Assembly (NCBI GenBank): GCA_020636475.1
Contig: JACJXU010000004.1
Location: forward strand, 62,001 to 126,000
Length of the DNA: 64,000 nt
Direction: 5' to 3'
Origin: Chitinophagales bacterium
Lineage (GTDB): Bacteria; Bacteroidota; Bacteroidia; Chitinophagales; UBA2359
Shown here: one piece after another, positions 17,882 through 26,977 of the stretch
Position numbering within the stretch: position 1 is the stretch's first letter
Layout: each line of letters starts with the position of its first letter
Position numbers and translations under genes: made by a program
Notes under the pieces: generated by a model
Databases searched by the model: none
What the model was told of the DNA's origin: nothing
What the model saw: only the letters and a program-made list of their open reading frames with translations

Positions 17882-18424
17882 TTATTTAATATTAAAACTG
17901 TTGAGAATTTTTTCACCAACTGTTTGGTAATTGTCGAACTCACCTGTTTCACAAGTTAATGTAAGAACGAAAGCATTATCTCCAACAACCCAATAGTATT
18001 GTTCAAATGTTAGGTCAAAAATTCCTTGTTTTCCTGTATAAATAGCTTTCTGATAATCTAAATTTTCAGTAGTTATTCTTTCATTTGTTATAATTTTTCC
18101 ATCAGTTAATATAGTTCTTATTTGATCTACTGAAATTTCAACATATTTGTTGAGGTCTAAATTGAGACCTGTTAAATTTTGTATTAAAAGATTTACATTT
18201 TCTCTAAATTGATCTTTTTCAGAAGATATTGGACTAAACAAAATAAAACTTGTTCCCATTATTCCAGATTGATTTAATTCCCAATCGTCTGGATAATTAA
18301 TTGAATAATTTTCTTCAGTTAATGCCCCCCATCTGTCTAAGTCGTTATTTTCTATTGCTTGACCAAAAACTGTTAAGTTTATTATTACAAAAAATAGACC
18401 TATTATTAATTTTAATTCCTTCAT
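17882..18424 (-). CDS. PsbP/DcrB-like exported protein, AT-rich
   Basis: A 180-residue protein with a signal peptide (MKELKLIIGLFFVIINLTVFGQ, cleavage near 22). It has a single domain with the PsbP-like pattern: ENYSINYPDDWELN near the start, a central ISVDQIRTIL helix, and a C-terminal FVLTLTCETGEFDNYQTVGE followed by KILNSFNIK. In other bacteria such domains are periplasmic or lipoprotein folds of unclear role. The gene is visibly more A/T-rich than the genes on both sides and uses A/T-ending codons, so it may have arrived by transfer. It is separated from the carboxylase gene by about 55 bp and from the deiminase gene by 114 bp, with no obvious operon. Confidence 0.75.
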   Translation of the reverse strand: MKELKLIIGLFFVIINLTVFGQAIENNDLDRWGALTEENYSINYPDDWELNQSGIMGTSFILFSPISSEKDQFRENVNLLIQNLTGLNLDLNKYVEISVDQIRTILTDGKIITNERITTENLDYQKAIYTGKQGIFDLTFEQYYWVVGDNAFVLTLTCETGEFDNYQTVGEKILNSFNIK

Positions 18425-18538
18425 TTTTTTGTTTTAGTTAATTGTAACGGTGAATTATGCAAGTATAAGCAATTAGCGCGAATACCGCACATAAAAAGAC
18501 CTGTATGTAGGAAAATTTATTGCCTAAAAATTGGCTTT

Positions 18539-20281
18539 TTATTGATGGATAATTATTTTTTCCAGCAAGCTAAAACCTTCTTGGGTTTCGTATTTTATAA
18601 AATAAATACCATTGGCATAAGGCAATGTGGAAAAGGGTATGCTGAGATTATCATTGGCAAAAATACCTTCTTCGATGATACTTATTTCCCTGCCCAAAAA
18701 GTCGAGTAAACTTACTTTTCCCCATTTTTGCGGTATATTTTTTAGCGTTATAAGTGTTGCTGTACTTGCGGGATTGGGCAGAACACTAAGGCTTGTATTT
18801 GTGTGAGAAGGGTATAAGTCTTCCAATCCTACGGTGCCATCGTCTGTTACGGTAAATTTGTAAAAACCCTCAGGCGCGCTTATAGGTTTTCGCTGGCTTT
18901 TTCCCGAATTGGCAAAGGCTTCGATATAATATTCGATAGTTGTACCGCTTGGATAATAAGGAATTTGTGCCGTCCAGTTGTACCAGTTTTCCGTATCGGA
19001 AGTTTGCATACTTAAGATAGAAAATTCGCTCTCGCCTTTGACGCGATAATGTACCAATGCGCCACTAACGCCTTCTTTGTTGGCAATGTAAGCATTTACC
19101 GGATAGGTAGAAAGATTGTAACTGCTTTGTACTTTCTGGTGCGAAATCCAAAGCGGGTCATCACTCATTACCAATTTGGTAATGCAATGCAAGGCACCCA
19201 ACGAAGGAATAATATCATTGCAGTTTATTCCTTTTACCTTGTAGCCGGGCAAGTTTTCTTGTAAAATGCGTAAGGCGGTAGTGTCGTAGGTTTCTTCGTA
19301 GGTAGGAACAAGCAAGGTTTTATTAATAAAAATAGCATTGGTGTAGGTGCGATAATCGCCAAAAGTGTCAGGATATAGTCCATTCTCCGGCGGCATGGGG
19401 ATGCGAATAATTTTGTAAGGTTTGCCAAAAGCGTTAGGATAGTTTTGTTGTATGTAAGCTATGTTGGCTTCAATCTGCGGACCATCAGCTACGCCATTCG
19501 GATATTCGCCAACCAATAGCGTTTCCTCGTCCAAAAGTTTCATGTGCATGTCTATATGATGAATGCCATCATACGGCAATTTTTCCATAATTATTTGTCG
19601 GTCAATACCCAAATAGTCGTGCAAAATATTGTCAATATCTTCTACGGTTTTATCGGGATTTTCCTCTACAATAAGCGAAGACGAAAAACCTGTTCCCCAA
19701 CCGTCCACCATAAAATTACCGCCCGTGTGTACCAAATCTTCCGGCTCTTCTACCGCTTCAAAAATAGGCAAATCGAAGGCAGTTGCTACGGCTTGAGGAA
19801 TAACATCATCTTTAGGGCGCGGGCGGTTGTAAATCCAGTCGGCAATCCATAGCGAGTCCACTTCATTGGCGTACACCGACCAAGGTCCGTAATCGCGAAT
19901 CCAAATGCTGTTAAAATCTTGCTCAATAAAATATACATTGTCAGTGCTAATGTCGGCGTTGGATAAAAAATTAGTTACTTGCGTGGGATTTGTAGTAACA
20001 ACATATACTGGCACTTCTTCTTGGGCGTATTGAATAATTTGTGCCAAAATTTCAGGATAACTCGTCCATGCAACCAATAATGCTTGTGCCTCTTCCCACT
20101 CTGCCGGCGTGCGTACCGGAAGTGGTGGCGCATCATTGCTATTGCTGCGGTTGCTGCTGGCACGCAAATAATCAGGAATAAGATTTCGTTCTTTTTGCAG
20201 TAAGGAATGAGGCATATTCTGCTGTGCCTGCAAATTACTGCTGATGAAAATAAAGGCTATTAGGGTAAAAAATTTTTTCAT
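18539..20281 (-). CDS. Secreted PPAD-like peptidylarginine deiminase (agmatine deiminase family) with Ig-like and T9SS domains
   Basis: A 580-residue protein with signal peptide (1-20), deiminase domain (about 50-380), Ig-like domain (about 385-485) and T9SS type A sorting domain (about 500-580). This is the same architecture as Porphyromonas gingivalis PPAD, which converts protein arginine to citrulline. Catalytic residues expected for the family are visible: Asp130 in WIRDYGPW, His242 and Asp244 in HHIDMH, Asn315 in YTNAIF, and nucleophile Cys366 in GALHCITK. YNRPRP (151-156) contains Arg153 and Arg155, matching the PPAD arginines that grip a C-terminal carboxylate. A generic secreted agmatine deiminase-like enzyme is the alternative. 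Confidence 0.85.
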   Translation of the reverse strand: MKKFFTLIAFIFISSNLQAQQNMPHSLLQKERNLIPDYLRASSNRSNSNDAPPLPVRTPAEWEEAQALLVAWTSYPEILAQIIQYAQEEVPVYVVTTNPTQVTNFLSNADISTDNVYFIEQDFNSIWIRDYGPWSVYANEVDSLWIADWIYNRPRPKDDVIPQAVATAFDLPIFEAVEEPEDLVHTGGNFMVDGWGTGFSSSLIVEENPDKTVEDIDNILHDYLGIDRQIIMEKLPYDGIHHIDMHMKLLDEETLLVGEYPNGVADGPQIEANIAYIQQNYPNAFGKPYKIIRIPMPPENGLYPDTFGDYRTYTNAIFINKTLLVPTYEETYDTTALRILQENLPGYKVKGINCNDIIPSLGALHCITKLVMSDDPLWISHQKVQSSYNLSTYPVNAYIANKEGVSGALVHYRVKGESEFSILSMQTSDTENWYNWTAQIPYYPSGTTIEYYIEAFANSGKSQRKPISAPEGFYKFTVTDDGTVGLEDLYPSHTNTSLSVLPNPASTATLITLKNIPQKWGKVSLLDFLGREISIIEEGIFANDNLSIPFSTLPYANGIYFIKYETQEGFSLLEKIIIHQ

Positions 20282-20389
20282 TATTTCAAAAATGACTTTA
20301 TAGTAAAGACAAGTTTTTGCAAAAAAGCCACAAAAACAGCAAGTTATTAGTCAAAATTTTTCATAGAATAAACTTACAAAAAAACAAAA

Positions 20390-21424
20390 TCAGTACGCAT
20401 TTTTCTTTAAAAAAGAAGCAATTTCGTTCGGAAAAGAAGCTCCATTATAGATAAATCCTGTGTAAATTTGGATAAGCGAAGCTCCGGCGCGCAATTTTTG
20501 TAAGGCATCTTCCGGCGAAAAAATGCCACCCACACCCACGAGCGGAATTTTTCCATCGCTTTGGTGGTGCAAATATTGCAAAACAGTATTCGCACTTTCC
20601 AAAAGAGGCTTTCCACTTAATCCTCCGGCACCTATTTTTTGCAAGTTTTTTGCCGAAGTAAGTAAATTTTCGCGCGAAATAGTTGTGTTGGTAGCAATAA
20701 TGCCTTCTATGTTGCAAGCAAGTGCCACTTCTACAATGTCATCAAGGGCAGGAAAATCCAAATCCGGCGCAATTTTTAACAACAAAGGCTTTGTAATGCG
20801 CTGTTTGGCAATGGCATTTTTCAAACTTTCCAAGAGTTTTTGCAGCGGTTCTTTTTCTTGTAAACTGCGCAAGTCGGGCGTATTGGGCGAGCTTACATTT
20901 ACTACAAAATAATCTACCAAATCGTAGAGTCCGAGCAGGCATTTTAGATAATCGCTGGTAGCGTTTTCGTTGGGAGTAGCTTTGTTTTTGCCAATATTTC
21001 CGCCAACGATGAGCTTTTCGGGACGTTTTTCCAAGCGTTTGCTCACAGCAAGCAGTCCGTCATTATTAAAACCCATTCGGTTGATAAGTGCCTTGTCGGC
21101 GGGAAGGCGAAAAAGGCGTGGCAGTGGATTTCCGGCTTGTGGCAAAGGTGTAACGGTGCCAATTTCTACAAAGCCAAAACCGAGCTGTTGTAGTGCGGAA
21201 AGATATTGGGCGTTTTTGTCGAAACCTGCCGCTAAACCTACGCGATTGGGAAAAGTAATGTCCCAAAGTTGGAACGGATTTGTCGTTTTTTTGCCTATTA
21301 ATTGTTGTAAAAAAAAATTGCCGACTTGAGTATCAGTCATTTTTTGCAACAAATGCATGCTAAAATGATGCGCTTTTTCCGGCGATAAGCTAAACAGCAA
21401 AGGACGTAGTAAAGAGTAAAACAT
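20390..21424 (-). CDS. pyrD: Dihydroorotate dehydrogenase (quinone), class 2
   Basis: A 344-residue flavoenzyme of pyrimidine synthesis that oxidises dihydroorotate to orotate with transfer of electrons to quinone at the inner membrane. Motifs: NRVGLAAGFDKNAQYLSAL (60-78), GFGFVEIGTVTPLPQAGNP (about 82-100) and INRMGFNNDG (about 114-123). NVSSPNTPDLR carries the class 2 catalytic serine near residue 178. ATNTTISREN and GGLSGKPL follow further on. The N-terminal helices of the membrane-associated extension are present (FYSLLRPLLFSLSPEKAHH). It starts 14 bp after the stop of the ACMSD-like gene, so the two are likely transcribed together. Confidence 0.93.
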   Translation of the reverse strand: MFYSLLRPLLFSLSPEKAHHFSMHLLQKMTDTQVGNFFLQQLIGKKTTNPFQLWDITFPNRVGLAAGFDKNAQYLSALQQLGFGFVEIGTVTPLPQAGNPLPRLFRLPADKALINRMGFNNDGLLAVSKRLEKRPEKLIVGGNIGKNKATPNENATSDYLKCLLGLYDLVDYFVVNVSSPNTPDLRSLQEKEPLQKLLESLKNAIAKQRITKPLLLKIAPDLDFPALDDIVEVALACNIEGIIATNTTISRENLLTSAKNLQKIGAGGLSGKPLLESANTVLQYLHHQSDGKIPLVGVGGIFSPEDALQKLRAGASLIQIYTGFIYNGASFPNEIASFLKKNAY

Positions 21425-21438
21425 AATTTTGCTTTGCG

Positions 21439-22461
21439 CTAAATAAATTTACTTTTTTCTAAACTCAACCAATGCAAGGCAGAGCCGGAAAGCAGCAATT
21501 CTTTGGTGTGGTCGCTGTAAGGCATATTTTCGATGAGTTTTCCGGGTTCGTGTTCGCCCAAGGGAAAAGGATAGTCGCTGCCCAAGGCAATACGGTCTGC
21601 GCCCATCAAGTCGATGAGGTAGTCCAAAATGCGCTCGTCGTGTACCAGCGAATCGATGTAAAATTTTCCCAAATAAGATTTTGGCGGTTTTGTATTGTCG
21701 ATAGCGCACAAGTCGGGGCGCACCCAAAAACCATGTTCAATACGACTCACCGTAGCCGGAAAAGAGCCGCCGCCGTGGGCAAAAGCTACTTTTAGGGCAG
21801 GAAATTGCTCAAACACGCCGCCAAAAATCATTGAGCAAATAGCGCGACTGGTTTCGGCGGGCATTCCTACCAACCAAGGCAGCCAGTATTTTTCCATTTT
21901 TTCTTTGCCCATCATATCCCAAGGGTGTACAAAAACGGCAGCACCTAAGCGTTCGGCAGCTTCGTACACGGGAAATAGCACTTTTTCGGAGAGATTCCAG
22001 TCGTTGATGTGCGAACCAATTTCTACACCTTGTAAGCCCAATTCGTTTACGCAACGTTCCAATTCGCCTACGGCTAATTGCGGGTCTTGCATCGGCAGTG
22101 TACCCAAACCAATAAAGCGCGTAGGGTGGCGGTGACAAACTTCGGCAATATGGTCGTTGAAAAAGCGGGCAGTTTGCAAAGCGTCTTCGGCTTTTGCCCA
22201 ATAATGAAAAAGTACCGGAATGGTGGACAATACTTGTACGTGAACCTTGTGCATATCACATTCGTGCATGCGTACATTTTCGTCCCAGCAGTTGCTTTCT
22301 ACTTCTCTAAAAAACTTATCGTCAATCATCATTTTGGCGCAGCAATTTTTGTGATGTTCCAAATGAATAAATCCGCCATAGCCAAATTTTTGCACCCAAC
22401 GCGGAATTTCTTTGGGCATAATGTGGGTGTGAATATCGATTTTTAGGAAAGAAGAAGCCAT
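21439..22461 (-). CDS. ACMSD-like amidohydrolase (2-amino-3-carboxymuconate-6-semialdehyde decarboxylase)
   Basis: A 340-residue TIM-barrel enzyme. I use the Met at 22461 (MASSFLKIDIHTHIMPKEIP) because the family begins immediately at the HxH metal motif; a longer in-frame start at 22527 adds an unconserved tail. Metal ligands: HTH near residues 11-13, VHPWDMMGKE, AFAHGGGSFP and the late Asp of LGSDYPFPLGE. Strong family stretches are GYGGFIHLEHH, VLSTIPVLFHYWAK and GLGTLPMQDP. ACMSD decarboxylates an intermediate of the kynurenine route of tryptophan breakdown. The other kynurenine genes are not in this window. It precedes pyrD on the same strand by 14 bp. Confidence 0.85.
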   Translation of the reverse strand: MASSFLKIDIHTHIMPKEIPRWVQKFGYGGFIHLEHHKNCCAKMMIDDKFFREVESNCWDENVRMHECDMHKVHVQVLSTIPVLFHYWAKAEDALQTARFFNDHIAEVCHRHPTRFIGLGTLPMQDPQLAVGELERCVNELGLQGVEIGSHINDWNLSEKVLFPVYEAAERLGAAVFVHPWDMMGKEKMEKYWLPWLVGMPAETSRAICSMIFGGVFEQFPALKVAFAHGGGSFPATVSRIEHGFWVRPDLCAIDNTKPPKSYLGKFYIDSLVHDERILDYLIDLMGADRIALGSDYPFPLGEHEPGKLIENMPYSDHTKELLLSGSALHWLSLEKSKFI

Positions 22462-22618
22462 TGAATAATGCGTAATTTTAGAGGATTTAGCAATTTGGTG
22501 GGTGAAAAGTAGTTGTACTTTTCCCACTCAGCTTTTGCAAATATACGCAATGGAAAAATTTTTGTAGGTGGTGTCGGAAAAGTAAGGAGAGATAGAGTAT
22601 TAATTCGTGGATAAATCC

Positions 22619-24175
22619 TCACACCCCAACATACTCCCCATACACCTTGCGCAACACATCAGCAATTTCGCCCAAAGTTGCTTTGCTCTCTACGGCTTCG
22701 ATTACCGTAGGCATAATATTTTGGTTGTTTTGCGCCACTTCTTGCAATTTTTGCAATGTCGCCGTCACTTGTTGCGCGTTGCGCGATTGTCGGACTTGTT
22801 GCAGTTTTTCCGTTTGTATTTTGCGTATCGAATCGTCAATTTTAAAAGCACTAACAGGCGTTTCTTCTTCCGAAACATATTCATTTACACCCACAATAAT
22901 CTGAGAATTATCTTCTATGGATTGCTGATACTCGTAAGCCGATTTGGCAATTTCTTCTTGCATATAGCCTTGTTCTATCGCCGCTACGGAGCCGCCCAAA
23001 GCATCTATTTTATGAATATACGCCCAAGATTTTTCTTCCAAGGAATCACAAATATTTTCGATAAAATACGAACCCGCCAAAGGGTCAACGGTTTGTGTAA
23101 CGCCCGACTCTTCGCCAATAATTTGCTGCGTACGCAAAGCAATGCGCGCCGCGTGTTCGGTAGGCAACGAAAGTGCTTCGTCAAAACCATTGGTGTGCAA
23201 ACTCTGCGTGCCGCCCAGCACTGCCGAAAGTGCTTGCAGACTCACGCGCGCAATATTGTTTTCGGCTTGTTGGGCTGTCAAAGTAGAGCCGCCCGTTTGC
23301 GTATGAAAACGCAACATCATCGCACGCTCGTCGGTTGCGCCTAAGTTTTGCATCATTTTTGCCCACATGCGGCGCGCTACACGAAACTTGGCAATTTCTT
23401 CAAAAAAATTGTTGTGCGCATTAAAGAAAAACGACAATCTTTTGCCAAAAACATTAATATCCAAGCCCTTACTAAGTGCCGCTTCTACGTAGGCTTTGCC
23501 ATTGGCTAAAGTAAATGCCAATTCTTGTGCCGCGGTAGAGCCTGCTTCGCGAATATGATAGCCCGAAATAGAAATCGTGTTCCACTTCGGTAAGTTCGCG
23601 CTGCAATATTCAAAAATATCGGTGATAATTTTCATAGAAGGGCGCGGCGGATAAATGTACGTTCCGCGTGCGGTGTATTCTTTCAGAATATCATTTTGCA
23701 CCGTTCCGGTAATTTTGCGCAAATCGGCACCTTGTTGTTTCGCCAGCGCAATATAAAAAGCCAGTAAAATGTACGCTGTGGCATTAATAGTCATAGAAGT
23801 AGAAACATTTTCCAAGCGAATGCCCTTAAAAAGCGTTTGTATATCTTCGATAGAATTGATGGAAACACCTACTTTTCCTACTTCGCCTTCGGCTAAAAAA
23901 TGGTCGGAGTCGTAGCCAATTTGGGTGGGCAAGTCGAAAGCAACCGACAAACCCGTAGTGCCTTGCTGCAACAGATAATGATAGCGTTCGTTGGAGGCTT
24001 CGGCGGTAGAAAATCCGGCGTATTGGCGCATTGTCCAAAGGCGTTCGCGGTACATTTGGTTGTAAATGCCGCGTGTAAAAGGAAATTCTCCTGCTCTTTG
24101 CTGCGACAAATCGCGCGAATAGGAATAATAGTCGTGAATAGGAATGTCGGAAGTGGTAGAAAATTTTTTAGCCAT
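22619..24175 (-). CDS. Methylmalonyl-CoA mutase large-chain family protein (catalytic barrel only)
   Basis: A 518-residue acyl-CoA mutase catalytic subunit. Known chemistry: adenosylcobalamin-dependent carbon-skeleton rearrangement, e.g. (R)-methylmalonyl-CoA to succinyl-CoA. Motifs: [20 protein letters not shown] (50-69), [18 protein letters not shown] (75-92), [53 protein letters not shown] and [15 protein letters not shown]. The Tyr in RQYAGF is the methylmalonyl-type residue, whereas isobutyryl-CoA mutases tend to have Phe. The C-terminal B12-binding domain of full mutases (~720 residues) is missing, as in two-chain enzymes, so a separate small B12-binding subunit must be encoded elsewhere. 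Confidence 0.88.
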   Translation of the reverse strand: MAKKFSTTSDIPIHDYYSYSRDLSQQRAGEFPFTRGIYNQMYRERLWTMRQYAGFSTAEASNERYHYLLQQGTTGLSVAFDLPTQIGYDSDHFLAEGEVGKVGVSINSIEDIQTLFKGIRLENVSTSMTINATAYILLAFYIALAKQQGADLRKITGTVQNDILKEYTARGTYIYPPRPSMKIITDIFEYCSANLPKWNTISISGYHIREAGSTAAQELAFTLANGKAYVEAALSKGLDINVFGKRLSFFFNAHNNFFEEIAKFRVARRMWAKMMQNLGATDERAMMLRFHTQTGGSTLTAQQAENNIARVSLQALSAVLGGTQSLHTNGFDEALSLPTEHAARIALRTQQIIGEESGVTQTVDPLAGSYFIENICDSLEEKSWAYIHKIDALGGSVAAIEQGYMQEEIAKSAYEYQQSIEDNSQIIVGVNEYVSEEETPVSAFKIDDSIRKIQTEKLQQVRQSRNAQQVTATLQKLQEVAQNNQNIMPTVIEAVESKATLGEIADVLRKVYGEYVGV

Positions 24176-24231
24176 ACAAAAAAGCTTTTTCGCAAGTAAA
24201 ATTATTTCTTGGTGAAAAATACAAGCATCAA

Positions 24232-25167
24232 TTAGAAAAACGAATTGTGCATATCAAAATGTGCGAGTTCTACAAACTGTTGGATACGCTCGTTTATTTC
24301 GGGTTCGGTGAGACTAAGCAAACGCTCCGGACCAAATTTTTCTACGCAAAACGAAGCCATCGCCGAGCCTACAACTACGGCTCTTTTGAAATTGTCGAAA
24401 TGAAGGTCGCCGCTGCGAGCAATATGTCCGATAAAACCACCTGCAAAAGTATCGCCGGCACCGGTAGGGTCAAACACTTCGGGAAGCGGCAGTCCGGGCG
24501 CGTAAAACATTTGATGATTATTGTTGAACAACAAAGCACCGTGTTCTCCTTTTTTGATAATAAGCAAGCGCGGACCCATTTCGCTCACAATTTTGCGCGC
24601 CGCTTTGTACAAAGAATATTCGCCGGAAAGTTGGCGGGCTTCTTCGTCATTTATCGTTAAAATATCAATTTGGGTAAGCACTTTGCGCAAAGTTTCCATA
24701 GCAGTATTCATCCAAAAGTTCATCGTATCAATCATGATGAGTTTTGGACGTTTTTTGAGTTGGTCTAATACGCGCAGTTGAAGTACGGGGTCAATGTTTC
24801 CGAGCATAAGGTAGTCGGGTTGGTGATAAGTTTCGGGCAATACCGGATTGAAATTCGCCAGTACGTTGAGGTCTGTTATCAGTGTATCGCGCGAGTTCAT
24901 GTCGGTGTGGTATTTTCCCGACCAGAAGAAAGATTTTTCTCCTTTTATTATTTGAAGCCCGTCCGTATTAATTCCTTTTTGGTGAAATTGTTGGATAGTT
25001 TCTTGCGGAAAATCATCGCCTACTACAGAGACAATTTGTAGTTTTTTGTAAAAAAAAGAAGCCGACAAGCTAATGTAAGTGGCACTTCCGCCAATAATTT
25101 TATCGGTTTTGCCGAAAGGTGTTTCAATAGCATCGAAAGCTACGGTACCCACAGTTAATAAACTCAT
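24232..25167 (-). CDS. PfkB-family carbohydrate/nucleoside kinase
   Basis: A 311-residue ribokinase-fold kinase. I use the Met at 25167 ([19 protein letters not shown]), since the upstream in-frame Met at 25212 adds a 15-residue tail that overlaps the tRNA promoter region. Signatures: [14 protein letters not shown] near 27-40, the anion-hole and catalytic motif [16 protein letters not shown] near 246-261 with catalytic Asp in GAGD, and [13 protein letters not shown] near 165-177. It phosphorylates a sugar, nucleoside or similar alcohol with ATP, and the substrate is not evident. It stands alone between the mutase gene and the divergent tRNA-Asn gene. Confidence 0.85.
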   Translation of the reverse strand: MSLLTVGTVAFDAIETPFGKTDKIIGGSATYISLSASFFYKKLQIVSVVGDDFPQETIQQFHQKGINTDGLQIIKGEKSFFWSGKYHTDMNSRDTLITDLNVLANFNPVLPETYHQPDYLMLGNIDPVLQLRVLDQLKKRPKLIMIDTMNFWMNTAMETLRKVLTQIDILTINDEEARQLSGEYSLYKAARKIVSEMGPRLLIIKKGEHGALLFNNNHQMFYAPGLPLPEVFDPTGAGDTFAGGFIGHIARSGDLHFDNFKRAVVVGSAMASFCVEKFGPERLLSLTEPEINERIQQFVELAHFDMHNSFF

Positions 25168-25188
25168 AAAAATTTTTTTGTACAAATA

Positions 25189-25219
25189 TTGCACAATTAA
25201 ATTGAATGTCATAACTTTG
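25189..25219 (+). promoter_or_regulatory. sigma-ABfr-type promoter of the tRNA-Asn gene
   Basis: TTG (25189-25191), a 20-base spacer and TAACTTTG (25212-25219) match the consensus exactly. The tRNA begins 41 bases after the -7 element. Confidence 0.7.
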
Positions 25220-25259
25220 TCCCCGCAATTAAAGCAGTTATTGCTTAAAATTGTTTTTT

Positions 25260-25333
25260 TCCTCCTTAGCTCAGTTGGTTAGAGCATCTGACTGTTAATC
25301 AGAGGGTCGTTGGTTCAAGTCCAACAGGGGGAG
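25260..25333 (+). tRNA. tRNA-Asn (GUU anticodon)
   Basis: A complete 74-nt cloverleaf. Acceptor TCCTCCT (25260-25266) pairs with AGGGGGA (25326-25332), with discriminator G at 25333. The D arm is GCTC...GAGC. The anticodon stem TCTGA/TCAGA encloses loop CTGTTAA with anticodon GTT. The T arm GTTGG/CCAAC encloses TTCAAGT. The 3' CCA is not encoded. It is followed by a terminator and preceded by its own promoter. Confidence 0.95.
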
Positions 25334-25344
25334 CATTCATAATG

Positions 25345-25376
25345 AAAAGGGTTACGTAATTGTGACCCTTTTTTGT
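25345..25376 (+). terminator. Intrinsic terminator of the tRNA-Asn transcript
   Basis: AAGGGTTAC (25347-25355) pairs with GTGACCCTT (25362-25370) over nine positions including one T-G wobble, with a six-base loop, followed by a T-run from 25371. Confidence 0.75.
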
Positions 25377-25580
25377 TTTTTAGCCCGGCTACACATTTGT
25401 AACACAAATTTCCAATAACTTTTAGGATATTTTAATGGAGTAGTATCAATATTTGAGACACAAGGGAGTTGTAAAAATATTTTAAACAAAAATCATTGAT
25501 TATCAAGTAATTGTGTTTTTTATTTAGCTGCTATAAAAATTAAAATCACAAAAATATACCTACAAATTAGTTGTAAGTTA

Positions 25581-25588
25581 TATATTTG
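25581..25588 (+). promoter_or_regulatory. Putative -7 element of the SWIM operon
   Basis: TATATTTG at 25581-25588 matches TAnnTTTG. No good -33 element is seen at the usual distance. If it is used, the operon's transcript begins near 25594, which excludes a start codon at 25586 and favours TTG 25637 for the first gene. Confidence 0.4.
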
Positions 25589-25636
25589 AAAATTTATTGG
25601 AAAACAGTTAATGAATTCGGTTATAAATTTTCAATT

Positions 25637-26977
25637 TTGAAATTTACGGAACAACAGATAGAAAGTATTGCTCCTAATCCGGCTGCTTTTAAATCGGGTA
25701 AATCATTATCCAAAAAACAAAATTGGTCAAGTTTTGCGCAAAGTGAACGCAGTATTTGGGGCGAAATTAAAGGGAGTGGCAGTAAGCCATACCAAACGCA
25801 AATAGATATTACAAATTTTTCGTACAAATGTAGTTGCCCGTCTCGGCAGTTTCCTTGTAAACACGGCTTAGGCTTAATGCTCCTTCACGCAAATTTGCCT
25901 TCTGAGTTCAAGTCATCGGAAGAGCCGGAATGGGTAAAAAATTGGATGGATAAAAGAGATGCTAAAGCAAATAAGCCAACAAAAGAGGAAGAACTGAGCC
26001 CTGAGCAACTCGAAAAGCGAGAAAAAGCAAAAATAAAAACACAAGAAAACAGATTTGAGGAGGTAAAGGCGGGCGTAGATGAGTTAGAGCTATGGCTAAA
26101 AGATTTGGTAAGAATAGGTTTGTTGGAATTGCCCCAAAAACCGACAAACGAATTTGCTAAACTCGCCACGCGTATGGTTGATGCCAAAGCTCCCGGATTG
26201 GCTTATTGGGTTGGCTTGTTTGGCAAGATAAATTATAGCAACGAAGGCGTTTGGCAAGAAGAAGCATTGGCTTTGGTGGCTAAAATATTTTTAATGCTAA
26301 AAACCTTTAACAACTATGAGCAACTTTCGCCTATTTGGCAAATTACCATAAAAAATTTGGTGGGCTGGAGTCAGTCGGCTAAAGAACTCTTGGCTTCATC
26401 GGATGCAGAAGTTATAAATGATCAATGGCTTGTGGCAGGGCAAGAAACAAGCATAGATGGAGACATAAGCACACATAAAAATTGGCTGATTGGTATTTTG
26501 ACAAACAAAAAAGCAATTGTGGTGAACCATACCACGTATTACACCAATATAGAAAACCCGTTAATTCCGGGCAGCATAATACAAGGAGATTTTATCTATT
26601 TCCCTGCGAGTTTGCCTTATCGGGGAGTATTTAAAACTCAACAAAACTTATTAGATACGCTGTCGCAACTTCCGGCGCAACTGCAAAATTGGGCGGAGGC
26701 TTATGCTTTGTACGGCGAAATGCGAAAACAAAACCCTTGGCATGCGGATTTGCTTTGTTGTATCAAAAATGTTGCTTTAATAAAACAAAAAAATCAATGG
26801 TTGGTGTACGACCAAAACCTAAATTATTGCCTTGTAGAACAAGACTTTGAAATACTAAAACTATTGAAATGGCTTGCTATTACCAAAAACAAAAAAACAA
26901 ATGCCGTTTTGGTACTAAGAAATGAAAAATTATATCCTTTGGGCGTGTTTCAAAATAATAAATACTTGCTGCTATGA
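25637..26977 (+). CDS. SWIM zinc-finger protein, first gene of a five-gene MoxR/vWA operon
   Basis: About 446 residues. The frame is open from a TTG at 25586, but I prefer TTG 25637 because family members begin near LKFTEQQIESIAP and a -7 element overlaps the earlier codon. The SWIM motif CSCPSRQFPCKHGLGLMLL (C65, C67, C74, H76 from this start) is a zinc-binding fold of the CxCxnCxH type that contacts DNA or proteins. After it comes a charged helical linker rich in Lys/Glu and a larger domain of unknown fold. This gene is the usual leader of clusters with DUF5691, AAA, DUF5682 and vWA genes. Its stop overlaps the next start by 4 bp (ATGA), showing translational coupling. Confidence 0.82.
   Translation: MKFTEQQIESIAPNPAAFKSGKSLSKKQNWSSFAQSERSIWGEIKGSGSKPYQTQIDITNFSYKCSCPSRQFPCKHGLGLMLLHANLPSEFKSSEEPEWVKNWMDKRDAKANKPTKEEELSPEQLEKREKAKIKTQENRFEEVKAGVDELELWLKDLVRIGLLELPQKPTNEFAKLATRMVDAKAPGLAYWVGLFGKINYSNEGVWQEEALALVAKIFLMLKTFNNYEQLSPIWQITIKNLVGWSQSAKELLASSDAEVINDQWLVAGQETSIDGDISTHKNWLIGILTNKKAIVVNHTTYYTNIENPLIPGSIIQGDFIYFPASLPYRGVFKTQQNLLDTLSQLPAQLQNWAEAYALYGEMRKQNPWHADLLCCIKNVALIKQKNQWLVYDQNLNYCLVEQDFEILKLLKWLAITKNKKTNAVLVLRNEKLYPLGVFQNNKYLLL

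Noticed and set aside
22607..23344. 245-codon open frame on the plus strand opposite the mutase gene
   Set aside because: It is antisense to a well-conserved mutase; the translation is Arg/His/Cys-rich with no domain, as expected for a shadow frame.
25586..25636. Longer start of the SWIM protein (TTG 25586)
   Set aside because: A TAnnTTTG promoter element covers this codon and family members start near the later TTG; kept only as an alternative.
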